This document shows positions 1 through 6,690 of a stretch of 56,177 nt of DNA, one piece after another. The position numbers were made by a program, and so were the translations under genes. Under the pieces are notes generated by a model. The model was not told the origin of the DNA, did not search any database, and saw only the letters and a program-made list of their open reading frames with translations. The DNA lies in assembly GCA_021773555.1 (NCBI GenBank), contig JAJFKA010000045.1, positions 1 through 56,177 of the forward strand, given 5' to 3'. Within the stretch, counting starts at the first letter, position 1. The number at the start of each line of letters is the position of its first letter. Source of the DNA: Gammaproteobacteria bacterium. GTDB lineage: Bacteria; Pseudomonadota; Gammaproteobacteria; Pseudomonadales; Azotimanducaceae.

Positions 1-288
1 CAGACTTCGAATCATGACGCTGTCCTGAAACCGATCAACCAATCCATGGGTGAATTACCATTCACAATCTCTCTTAGACGGTACGTCGAATTGGTCAACT
101 GGACGCTGGTCGCCCAGCAATCCACGAGACCAACGCGGTTCGAGGGAGTTCCGCCACCGGATCTGTGGCTGGGTCAGTTCATGCCAAAGCCGGGTCGCTG
201 GCAACGGGCACTCGGTTCGGTTGACGCAATTAAGGACTATGCCCGACAAATCGGTCAATGCTGGATCAGGACCTACTCGGCCGTATGA
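1..288 (+). CDS. REP-associated (Y1/IS200-like) transposase, C-terminal fragment cut by the window edge
   Basis: The frame is open from base 1 to the TGA at 286-288, so only about the last 95 residues are in view and the true start lies to the left. The visible part includes PFTISLRRYVELVNWT and ends QIGQCWIRTYSAV. This layout, a 'dYleLvdWT' segment followed by a short basic tail ending in an aromatic-rich motif, is that of the C-terminus of REP-associated tyrosine transposases. The catalytic HUH and Tyr motifs would be further N-terminal and are not visible, so activity cannot be judged. An ATG at 46 is internal and unlikely to be a start. A repeat patch lies 1.2 kb downstream at 1476-1645. 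Family assignment is by remembered pattern only. Confidence 0.5.
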   Translation, partial: QTSNHDAVLKPINQSMGELPFTISLRRYVELVNWTLVAQQSTRPTRFEGVPPPDLWLGQFMPKPGRWQRALGSVDAIKDYARQIGQCWIRTYSAV

Positions 289-325
289 CGTTGCGAGCGG
301 AAACGACTAATCGGAGATAGCTGTG

Positions 326-913
326 TTAAATCAGTCTCTTATAGCGTAAAAAAGCTTCCCCTCGTTTCGATAACCGATAGCCAGATTCAAGACTGATCGT
401 CATTCCCAGTTTTTTAAGTTTACGGACATCCTGCTTAAAGGCAGCCTGTTCTCGCTTTAGCGTCTTGCTGAGAGTCGCCGAGGGTGTCCCCGGATTACGA
501 TAGATTTCCAGCAGCGTCGAATGCGTAAATGGGCCTGTTTTCGAATTGCGATCACGTAACACCAGTGCCCGTGCAAGGGATTCAAGTTCATCGTTGCTTT
601 CCGGATCCTCTGTATTAGGCAAAAGGTCTTCACGCTTACCTGCATACGAAAAATCAACACAATAGAGCGCCTGTCCGTCGCTTGCAGGGAGCAGTGCCTC
701 GAGCTCAGCAATCTGCTCGATACCGGTGCTTCCAAGATCATCCGCCACGATGTCAGACCGTTGTTGCCGCGTAATAGAATGCACCTCAATGAACCCTTCC
801 CCACCCAGCTTGTAGAAACCACCGGCCTTTACCTGGGGCTTTTTCCACTGTCGATACGTTCTGGTAATCAGGCCCGCTTTAATTTGAGGATGAAACCGAT
901 GTTTGAACATCAT
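326..913 (-). CDS. ASCH-like (PUA-fold) protein with C-terminal winged-helix-like region
   Basis: A 195-residue protein if started at the ATG at 913, which has GGAG about 8 nt upstream. A longer frame reaches 988 but would overlap the upstream gene by 44 nt. Residues 1-60 (MMFKHRFHPQIKAGLITRTY, then KAGGFYKLGG) resemble ASCH domains: a short N-terminal strand, a 'I..G..T.T.R' motif and a 'vG..v.l.gg' strand. ASCH domains are thought to bind RNA or nucleotides. The last 70 residues (LSKTLKREQAAFKQDVRKLK, then GYRLSKRGEAFL) look like a winged helix-turn-helix, so a DNA- or RNA-binding regulator is plausible. It follows the membrane-protein gene at 945-1457 on the same strand with a 31-nt gap. 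Specific function unknown. Confidence 0.65.
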   Translation of the reverse strand: MMFKHRFHPQIKAGLITRTYRQWKKPQVKAGGFYKLGGEGFIEVHSITRQQRSDIVADDLGSTGIEQIAELEALLPASDGQALYCVDFSYAGKREDLLPNTEDPESNDELESLARALVLRDRNSKTGPFTHSTLLEIYRNPGTPSATLSKTLKREQAAFKQDVRKLKKLGMTISLESGYRLSKRGEAFLRYKRLI

Positions 914-944
914 GTCAGCAGCTCCGGTAATCCCATCTGGCTGT

Positions 945-1457
945 TCATGCCTGCCAGTCTCGATATCGGATGTGTGCCGGTTCACCATGATGTTTTTGTC
1001 GATTCGCGATGATGCTCAGCCATTCAAACCATTCACCCCACGAAGGCTGTTCCTGTTCTACGCGGGTTTCCATTTGCCATCGAGCGAGTTTCCGTGACAT
1101 GGTGATAACAATTCCACCTGCCAGGTCCAGCACCAGATCTGGTGTCGCTATTCTTTTAAATACCAATAGCCCCATCGTTTCAAATGAGGTGGCCACCGTG
1201 ATTGCCGCTTCAACATGCTGTTGTCCAAGGGAGCGCAGTTCCATCAGGCTGATCCCGTCTGGTACTTCCTGCAGTAGCGCCACTGACCTGGCAAGGTCTT
1301 GATTGTAAAAGGTTTGCGCCAGATTAATCGCAATGACATCACGTTGTTGGGCACGATATTGGCGTATCTGGAAAAGTCCGAAAATCAGTCCCGTAAGAAT
1401 AGTCCCTGCGCCGATAATGTCGGCAAGGTTAGCGATGGTGTCGAGAGATAGTGCCAT
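945..1457 (-). CDS. Small membrane-anchored protein of unknown function (DUF4760-like)
   Basis: 170 residues; ATG at 1457 preceded by AGGAG with 7-nt spacing. One transmembrane helix lies at about residues 8-28 (ANLADIIGAGTILTGLIFGL), followed by a QIRQYRAQQRD stretch and a helical soluble domain containing a conserved-looking FETMGLLVF segment. This arrangement, an N-terminal helix followed by 'Q.R' and a helical domain, recalls the DUF4760-type family and the second such protein in this window at 23422-23898. It lies upstream of, and probably is cotranscribed with, the ASCH-like gene. Its promoter region overlaps the repeat patch at 1476-1645. No function can be assigned. Confidence 0.6.
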   Translation of the reverse strand: MALSLDTIANLADIIGAGTILTGLIFGLFQIRQYRAQQRDVIAINLAQTFYNQDLARSVALLQEVPDGISLMELRSLGQQHVEAAITVATSFETMGLLVFKRIATPDLVLDLAGGIVITMSRKLARWQMETRVEQEQPSWGEWFEWLSIIANRQKHHGEPAHIRYRDWQA

Positions 1458-1475
1458 TACTTACTCCTGGTTCAG

Positions 1476-1496
1476 GTTACATCACAATAATGTAAC
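1476..1496. repeat. 7-bp inverted repeat (hairpin)
   Basis: GTTACAT at 1476-1482 and ATGTAAC at 1490-1496 are perfect reverse complements separated by CACAATA. The right arm lies inside the first 35-bp tandem copy. The hairpin sits just upstream of the minus-strand gene starting at 1457, so it could be a regulatory hairpin or the foldback of a REP/MITE-like element. Confidence 0.6.
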
Positions 1497-1552
1497 GCCT
1501 GGATGTCCTGACAAATTCCCAATAATGTAACGCCTGGATGTCCTGACAAATT
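1485..1552. repeat. 35-bp tandem direct repeat, two copies
   Basis: A 33-nt sequence beginning CAATAATGTAACGCCTGGAT occurs at 1485-1517 and identically at 1520-1552 (period 35). The core TGGATGTCCTGA resembles the TGGGTGTCCCGA core of the array just downstream, and a degenerate copy (AATGTCCCGATTAATGTACC) lies between them. All appear to be versions of one repeat family. Confidence 0.85.
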
Positions 1553-1580
1553 GGAATGTCCCGATTAATGTACCAAATCA

Positions 1581-1645
1581 GAATCCTGGGTGTCCCGAAA
1601 AAGAATCCTGGGTGTCCCGAAAAAAACTGGGTGTCCCGAAAAAAA
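1581..1645. repeat. 22-bp tandem direct repeat, about three copies
   Basis: GAATCCTGGGTGTCCCGAAA begins at 1581 and 1603, and a shortened copy CTGGGTGTCCCGAAAAAAAA begins at 1627. Units end in A-runs of increasing length. The array lies immediately upstream of the ECF sigma gene, and its translation would make an unnatural lysine-rich leader if the sigma frame were started at 1612. Such TGGGTGTCCC-type repeats next to a REP-type transposase fragment suggest a REP-like dispersed family. Confidence 0.85.
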
Positions 1646-1794
1646 AGAAGCTCGGGGTGTCAACGGAGGGTGGGTTCAGGCGTTTAGTGGGGATAGAGTT
1701 GCGTATGGGGGTGGAGACGGGGGTTCATGCTGATTACTTGGATCTGCTCGCGGCAGGCTATACTTCCGCAGAGTGGCACACGCGAGAGGGTTGC

Positions 1795-2349
1795 GTGCGA
1801 CAAGAACAACAAGAACGGGTGCGAGACCGTCTGAATCAGTTTTTATCCGAAGTTGAGCGGTCCGCTTTTCGCATGGCCGAAATCGCGGTGCGTAATCCCG
1901 ATGACGCACTGGACATCGTGCAGGACACCATGATCAAACTGGTTGAGAAATATGCGCACAAACCGGAATCCGAATGGCGACCGCTGTTCTACAGCATACT
2001 GCGCTCCAAGATCACAGATTTTCATCGCCGTGGTACGCGCACCCGGAAGCTGTTTCGCTGGTTGAGTGAAGATGAACAGGAAACGGAACTGGCCGCCGAA
2101 GCGGTCAACTCCGGGCCTGCGGAAGAATTCGCCCGCGAACTAACGCTGGAACGCCTCATTTCGGGCCTGCAACAGGTATCGGAGCGCCAGCAGCAGGCTT
2201 TTATGTTACGCACCTGGCAGGGATTTAATGTCGCTGAAACCGCGAAAATCATGCAATGTACCCAAGGCTCCGTAAAAACCCACCTGTCGAGAGCCACCGA
2301 GGCATTGCTGCGCTTTGTCACCGAAACACCAGATCAGGAGGGCAGCTGA
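1795..2349 (+). CDS. ECF-type RNA polymerase sigma factor
   Basis: 184 residues from the GTG at 1795, which is preceded by GAGAGGG. The frame is open back to 1612, but that extension translates the repeat array and is unlike sigma factors. Region 2 is visible as FRMAEIAVRNPDDALDIVQD and the stretch around WRPLFYSILRSKITDFHRRG. Region 4 is visible as LISGLQQVSERQQQAFMLRT and the helix-turn-helix NVAETAKIMQCTQGSVKTHL, followed by SRATEALLRF. The stop overlaps the next gene by one base (TGATG), so the two are translationally coupled. In other gammaproteobacteria such sigma factors lead a DUF3619/DUF3106 operon, as here. The signal it answers to is unknown. Confidence 0.9.
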   Translation: MRQEQQERVRDRLNQFLSEVERSAFRMAEIAVRNPDDALDIVQDTMIKLVEKYAHKPESEWRPLFYSILRSKITDFHRRGTRTRKLFRWLSEDEQETELAAEAVNSGPAEEFARELTLERLISGLQQVSERQQQAFMLRTWQGFNVAETAKIMQCTQGSVKTHLSRATEALLRFVTETPDQEGS

Positions 2350-2705
2350 TGACTGAGGAATTTCACGACAAGGCACGCAGACTTCTCGATGAGCACGCAC
2401 GAGATCTCGACGCGGCCACCCTTTCACGACTGCATCAGGCCAGAAACCAGGCGCTCCGGCAGCACCGACCATTCGGCATCTCCTGGCTTACCGGGCGCTA
2501 CTTCGCAGGTAGCGCAATCGCGGCATGCCTTGCATTGGTGACAGTCTATTTTTATCAGGTCCAGCCACCGCCCCTACCTTCAATTTTCGAGGATCCGATA
2601 CAGCAGGAGACCGCAGAAAATATCGAATTGCTGGATGATCTGGAGTTCATGGCCTGGCTGGTGATTGAAGAGGATGTACCCATTGCTGCTGCGACGAGTT
2701 CTTAA
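2349..2705 (+). CDS. DUF3619-like membrane protein, possible anti-sigma factor
   Basis: 118 residues from the ATG at 2349, which shares its A with the stop of the sigma gene. A longer frame from 2256 lies inside the sigma gene and is rejected. The N-terminal half (FHDKARRLLDEHARDLDAAT, then LHQARNQALRQ) is the amphipathic pattern of DUF3619. A transmembrane helix follows at about residues 52-69 (FAGSAIAACLALVTVYFY). The short periplasmic tail ends with ENIELLDDLEFMAWL. Position, size and topology (cytoplasmic N-terminus, one helix) fit an anti-sigma role for the preceding factor. No zinc-binding HxxxCxxC motif is present. The role is inferred. Confidence 0.75.
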   Translation: MTEEFHDKARRLLDEHARDLDAATLSRLHQARNQALRQHRPFGISWLTGRYFAGSAIAACLALVTVYFYQVQPPPLPSIFEDPIQQETAENIELLDDLEFMAWLVIEEDVPIAAATSS

Positions 2706-2946
2706 GTTGATCACGATCGGTACAGTTGCCGGTAGTGTTGCTGGTAACGTCGCCGCCGCAGAAAGCGACAAAGTTGCCAGTGGTGCGCCATCGCTCGAAC
2801 TGCTGGAGTACATCGGGATGATGGTTGATGCCGGTGCTGAACTCGTTGGTCCGGATGACATTGCAGTGTCCGACGATACGCCGCAGGAACAAACTACAGA
2901 CATGCAGGCACCACCAGAGAAAGCCAGGGTGGATTATCGTGATTAA
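2665..2946 (+). CDS. Small secreted protein of the sigma/DUF3106 operon
   Basis: 93 residues from a TTG at 2665, or 90 from the ATG at 2674 (MYPLLLRRVLKLITIGTVAG). The start is uncertain because neither has well-spaced ribosome-binding sequence. It overlaps the end of the DUF3619 gene by 30-40 nt in another frame. A basic start and hydrophobic stretch ending VAAA form a plausible signal peptide. The mature part contains PSLELLEYIGMMVDAG and an acidic C-terminus. Small proteins with an 'ELLEYI' core are usual between DUF3619 and DUF3106 genes. Function unknown; an envelope location is likely. Confidence 0.6.
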   Translation: MKRMYPLLLRRVLKLITIGTVAGSVAGNVAAAESDKVASGAPSLELLEYIGMMVDAGAELVGPDDIAVSDDTPQEQTTDMQAPPEKARVDYRD

Positions 2947-3478
2947 CCGGCCAATGCTCATCCAGGTTTACCGCCTGCTGCTGATCCTCAGCCTGGCCGC
3001 GACCGGTCTGCCTGCGCTCGCGCTCGAATGGAACGATCTCGACAGCGAACAGCAATCAGTCCTCAAACCTTACCGCGCCCAATGGAGTGAATTCTCAGCA
3101 GATCGCCGCGAACAACTCGCTCGTGGTGCGACCCGCTGGGCGACGATGGACCGAGGCAACCGCGCGCAAATGCAGCGCAGGTTTGCGCGATGGCAGGCTC
3201 TGCCCGCAGAACGAAAGCGAGCCCTGATCCAGCGGTTCGATGAATTCCGCAATCTGCCACCAGAACAGCAACAACGATTACGCCAGAAACAACGGGAGTT
3301 CGCCAAACGCACGCCGGAGGAAAAAAAGAAACTGCGCGAACGATTCCAGCATCTCGATAAAAGCCAAAAAACTGAAGCGCTGGAGCGACTGAAACGACAA
3401 CGCAATCTTCGCCCCCAGCAAAACCGGCCCCGCGCGAGACCAGGCCAGCAGCGACCACAACCAAAACGTGGACGGTGA
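2939..3478 (+). CDS. DUF3106 secreted Arg/Gln-rich repeat protein
   Basis: About 179 residues from the GTG at 2939, which has GGTGG 6 nt upstream; the alternative ATG at 2954 lacks a ribosome site. A signal peptide (VYRLLLILSLAATGLPALA) is followed by DUF3106: short helical repeats of the type 'L...QQ..L.P....W..l....R..l..ga.rW..m....R.....RF..W..LP...R..l..rf..fr.LP.e.r'. The C-terminus is rich in Arg, Gln and Pro. The protein is probably periplasmic. Its heptad-like basic helices resemble Spy/CpxP-type chaperones in composition, but that comparison is inference. The start overlaps the stop of the preceding gene (TAA at 2944-2946), giving a four-gene coupled operon. Confidence 0.85.
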   Translation: MINRPMLIQVYRLLLILSLAATGLPALALEWNDLDSEQQSVLKPYRAQWSEFSADRREQLARGATRWATMDRGNRAQMQRRFARWQALPAERKRALIQRFDEFRNLPPEQQQRLRQKQREFAKRTPEEKKKLRERFQHLDKSQKTEALERLKRQRNLRPQQNRPRARPGQQRPQPKRGR

Positions 3479-3620
3479 TTCGCCGAGGCATCAGGCGAAA
3501 ACCGGAACAGAAGGCGCAAACCACCCGACGACCTGTCGTCAACCAATCACCTGCCCAGCCGTTTTCCTGGTAACGCCCACGGTATGCAACCGGGGTTCCC
3601 ATTACCAAGGAGCTATTGCC

Positions 3621-4253
3621 ATGTTGAAACAGAAACTGCTGATCCGCACCATCGCTATCGTCCTCGCTGCAAGCGCCACTACACTCATCGCTGCACCAGC
3701 TGATCGCCCGGGCGGAAATGCAGACCGTCAACACCCAGGCCACAATGCCGGTCCGAGGATGAAAGTTATTCGGCTTTTTAAGGCGCTGGATACCGATCAG
3801 AATCGCATCATCACGCTGGATGAATTTCTTGCCAAACCAGTGGAAAAAGCCGCGACGCAATTTGATCGCATCGACACTAATGACGATGGGTTGATCTCCT
3901 TTGAAGAAGCCCAGGCAGCCTGGGGTGATCGACCCGAGCGTGATATTGATGTCGACGCGGTGCGTGCCTGCGTTGCTGCGGAAACCGGTGAGGACGTGCC
4001 AGAACCGGATGATCTGGCATCCCGCTTCGATACGGTTGATACCAACGGCGATGGCTTCATCGACCTCCCCGAATTCATAGTCGCCAAAACTGACAAGGCA
4101 ACCGTCAAATTCAACCGAATCGATTCAGATGCTGATGGTGGTATCACCCCACAGGAACTCTTTGCAGCGTTCCAGGGACACCGTGAGCGTCGGCAGGTAC
4201 GACGGGACTGTGTCGAAATGCAACAGGAAATCGAAGCGCTGCTCGAGGGCTAA
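3621..4253 (+). CDS. Secreted EF-hand calcium-binding protein
   Basis: 210 residues. The ATG at 3621 has AAGGAG 8 nt upstream; the longer frame from 3468 lacks this support. A signal peptide (LLIRTIAIVLAASATTLIAA) is followed by four EF-hand loops: DTDQNRIITLDEF, DTNDDGLISFEEA, DTNGDGFIDLPEF and DSDADGGITPQEL, arranged as two pairs. Loops two and three have the canonical D-x-N-x-D-G spacing; loops one and four are weaker. It is probably a periplasmic or exported calcium-responsive protein. It lies 142 nt after the DUF3106 gene, so it may belong to the ECF regulon or have its own promoter. A hairpin follows directly. Confidence 0.88.
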   Translation: MLKQKLLIRTIAIVLAASATTLIAAPADRPGGNADRQHPGHNAGPRMKVIRLFKALDTDQNRIITLDEFLAKPVEKAATQFDRIDTNDDGLISFEEAQAAWGDRPERDIDVDAVRACVAAETGEDVPEPDDLASRFDTVDTNGDGFIDLPEFIVAKTDKATVKFNRIDSDADGGITPQELFAAFQGHRERRQVRRDCVEMQQEIEALLEG

Positions 4254-4268
4254 GGTGGTAACCTATGG

Positions 4269-4295
4269 GGCAGTCCTGGTGATTCCAGGATTGCC
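4269..4295. terminator. Hairpin between convergent genes, likely bidirectional terminator
   Basis: GGCAGTCCTGG at 4269-4279 pairs with CCAGGATTGCC at 4285-4295 around the loop TGATT: an 11-bp stem with one G-U pair. It lies exactly between the stop of the EF-hand gene and the stop of the convergent kinase-like gene. Neither side has a strong T-run, so termination efficiency is uncertain. Confidence 0.6.
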
Positions 4296-5129
4296 TTATC
4301 CTCTCGACCTCGCCGCCTGCCATGCAGCATGAAACGCTTCAATCGACTGATATCGCTCATCCGGTTGAAGATGGCAAGCCCGGCAAACAACGGCGAAATG
4401 TTCGTCGTCACCCCTGAATGGATCCCGGTCGAGGCTATTGTCGGATAAAAAAACCGCGGCCATCCGGCCCAACGTATAAACTGTGGTGCGCTGGTCAATG
4501 ACCGCGCCCAGTCTGAATTCCTCGGGAGCCATGAAACGCGTTGACCCGAACATCCGTCCCATGACATTTACAAACGGACCGCGATGATAGCCGTCAAGGT
4601 CTACCATATGAATCTCGCGCCTCGAAAAATCGTAAATCAGGCAACCGTCATAAAGATCAACCGCTACCAGATCTTTTGCTGCGAGTGAAAAATGCAGTTC
4701 ATAAATTGAATCCAGCGCCCGTAAAATCTCACTTACTGGCAAGGCCCTGAATCTCTTGTGAGCAGAATCAGACTCCTCGCGTCGGTTTCCACCGAGCAGC
4801 TCACCTTCAACCCAGTCATAGACAAGCATAGGTCCACTGGCGGAGGTGATCACGTTGCGCAGTGCCGGTAGTGACGGATGCGCACATCGACTCCCGACAT
4901 CGATGGCATTGTGGAGCAGTTTCACGCGGTCCTCGTAGCTGAGGAAGACGCTGGCCATCGGGTCGGTGGTCTTGACAAAGAATTGGTCCGAATCAATTCG
5001 TACGCCGTAGGAGACATTACCGGAATCCTGCGTCAGCGCATCAAAAGTTGCAAATATCTGGCCAACGGATTCCAGATATAACCGGGCATCCTTGTCTGTT
5101 TGTCGGGCTTCAAACAACGTTTTCGACAT
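4296..5129 (-). CDS. Ser/Thr protein kinase-like protein with atypical catalytic loop
   Basis: 277 residues from the ATG at 5129; the frame extends to a TTG at 5162. Protein-kinase landmarks can be followed: a lysine in QFFVKTTDP (K53), a catalytic-loop region VAVDLYDGCLIYDF (D158), a DFG-equivalent VDLDGY (D177), an activation/APE segment GSTRFMAPEE, and the subdomain IX region DQRTTVYTLGRMAAVF. The HRDxKxxN loop is altered: the HR pair, the Lys and the Asn are all replaced, leaving the Asp. It may be a specialised kinase subfamily or a weakly active or pseudo-kinase. There is no transmembrane or sensor domain, so it is cytoplasmic. Substrates are unknown. It is convergent with the EF-hand gene. 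Confidence 0.75.
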   Translation of the reverse strand: MSKTLFEARQTDKDARLYLESVGQIFATFDALTQDSGNVSYGVRIDSDQFFVKTTDPMASVFLSYEDRVKLLHNAIDVGSRCAHPSLPALRNVITSASGPMLVYDWVEGELLGGNRREESDSAHKRFRALPVSEILRALDSIYELHFSLAAKDLVAVDLYDGCLIYDFSRREIHMVDLDGYHRGPFVNVMGRMFGSTRFMAPEEFRLGAVIDQRTTVYTLGRMAAVFLSDNSLDRDPFRGDDEHFAVVCRACHLQPDERYQSIEAFHAAWQAARSRG

Positions 5130-5230
5130 GGTTACAAGCGTCGCCTTGTGATTCTGGTTCAACGGGTTGGGTGCATTTTAGCTTCATAAAATGCAAAATG
5201 CCTGATCACTTTTCCCTGCCGGTAATACCA

Positions 5231-6088
5231 ATGCAGCACGCCCCTATAAAAATGATAGCACTTGATCTGGATGGCACGCTGGCGCTTGCGAATCATCAGG
5301 TTTCGCCGCGAACGGCAACGGCACTTGAGACTATTCACAATGAAGGTGTAGAGATCGTCATCGCGACCGGCAGGCGGTATCGTACAACCCGCTTCGTTAT
5401 CGAAAATCTTGGATTTGAAGTCTGTGCAGTCTGTAACGGTGGTGCGCTCGTTAAAATGCACACCGGGGAAACGCTGCATGAATCTACCATACCCAGCAAT
5501 GAAATCGCTTGCATTATGGATGTGGCCAGACACCTCGGTCTACAGGTAACTGGTCAGCGTGACTCCCATGACCGAGGCGGTGCTGATTTTGTCATCGACA
5601 ACGCGGTCGACTGGCATAGGCAGACTCAAAGCTACTACGACGCTAATGCGGCCTGGTGCGAGATCGGGGATATCACAACGTGTGCTGATGAACTGCTCGT
5701 CCTTGGCATCTTTAACGACTTTGAGCCCCTGGCCGCTTTCGTTGCAGAGTTACAGCAACAATGTCCCGACCGGTTTAACACAATACTCGTCCCGCATCTC
5801 GACACCGGTTATTACTATTGTGAAATCAATCAGTCCCATGTCTCTAAATGGCACGGGCTTGATCAACTGGCACAGCAGTTCGCCTGCGATCATACCAACA
5901 TTTGTGCGGTGGGCGATCAACTCAACGATCTTGCAATGGTGCAGGCGGTAAAGCACGGAGTCGCCATGGGAAATGGCGCAGACGAACTCAAGGCTGCCGC
6001 CATGCTGGTCTGCGGCGCGAACGATCAGGACGGCTTGCTGGACGTCGTTGACTACGTACGAAATTTCAATACCAGCCTGGCGCTGTGA
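5231..6088 (+). CDS. HAD-superfamily (Cof-type) hydrolase
   Basis: 285 residues from the ATG at 5231; an in-frame ATG at 5201 is an alternative. Motif I is ALDLDGTLA (nucleophile D12, acid D14), motif II is IVIATGRR, and motif IV is AVGDQLNDLAMV. The C2-type cap between motif II and motif III is typical of Cof/YidA phosphatases, which dephosphorylate sugar phosphates, FMN or PLP in the cytoplasm. Length matches the family. K in SHVSKWHGL is the likely motif III lysine. Substrate cannot be predicted. It starts about 100 bp from the kinase-like gene, divergently. Confidence 0.88.
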   Translation: MQHAPIKMIALDLDGTLALANHQVSPRTATALETIHNEGVEIVIATGRRYRTTRFVIENLGFEVCAVCNGGALVKMHTGETLHESTIPSNEIACIMDVARHLGLQVTGQRDSHDRGGADFVIDNAVDWHRQTQSYYDANAAWCEIGDITTCADELLVLGIFNDFEPLAAFVAELQQQCPDRFNTILVPHLDTGYYYCEINQSHVSKWHGLDQLAQQFACDHTNICAVGDQLNDLAMVQAVKHGVAMGNGADELKAAAMLVCGANDQDGLLDVVDYVRNFNTSLAL

Positions 6089-6149
6089 TCGACCTGTCTA
6101 TATAACTCAGGACCACATTAAAAGGGCTGGAGACGGGCTGTCATCCTCG

Positions 6150-6578
6150 CTACTGCTGCATCCACGCCGAGGAATCCGAAATCGGTTCCGGCAGGCGGTT
6201 CCTCAGCCAGGTTGCGCAAGTGTCAGGGGAAACTTCCTCGGCATGGGATTCGATTATCCAACTGAGACTCTGCTCGGGGCCACCCGATTTATAAGGTGGC
6301 GGCGATACCGGTTTAAACGTCGTCTTCAGTTGCTCATCGTAAGAGGCGTAATTCAGAATATGACTGATCTCCTGAATGACGTTCCAGGCGGCTTCGTGAT
6401 GCTGGTCGAGTCTGAATTCAATCCACCAACACCGAAAACTGTCAGAACCGTGGCCAACGATGTCGGTCACCGCGGGCACCTCGGTAATCAACGCATCCAG
6501 GGCGGCAAACTCCGGTTTGTCCATAGCGAACTCACGCAAGGCTGATATTCTCAGGCTAGCAGGTATGAGTCGCGCCAC
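6150..6578 (-). CDS. Uncharacterised protein
   Basis: 142 residues from a GTG at 6578, or 124 from the ATG at 6524 (MDKPEFAALDALITEVPAVT). Codon content and residue pattern look genuine. Visible segments are FRCWWIEFRLDQHHEAAWNV and QEISHILNYASYD, suggesting a small alpha/beta cytoplasmic domain. No signal peptide, membrane segment or catalytic motif is evident, and I do not recognise a family. It lies alone between a HAD phosphatase and the GST gene. Confidence 0.5.
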   Translation of the reverse strand: MARLIPASLRISALREFAMDKPEFAALDALITEVPAVTDIVGHGSDSFRCWWIEFRLDQHHEAAWNVIQEISHILNYASYDEQLKTTFKPVSPPPYKSGGPEQSLSWIIESHAEEVSPDTCATWLRNRLPEPISDSSAWMQQ

Positions 6579-6690
6579 GAACTGACATGTATCAACATTT
6601 CAGGCTGTAATAGACGTGCCGTCCAGGCTCCTCATGGCCCGTAACCGCTTGTTACCTCAAAGCCCAACCGCCTGATCGCAAAAAGCGAAT

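Noticed and set aside
1485-1645. Repeat arrays as a CRISPR locus
   Set aside because: Units are head to tail without unique spacers, only two or three copies of each, and no cas genes are near.
3063-3860. 265-residue minus-strand frame
   Set aside because: It lies antisense to DUF3106 and the EF-hand gene, both with clear families; its composition is a shadow of the Arg/Gln-rich repeats.
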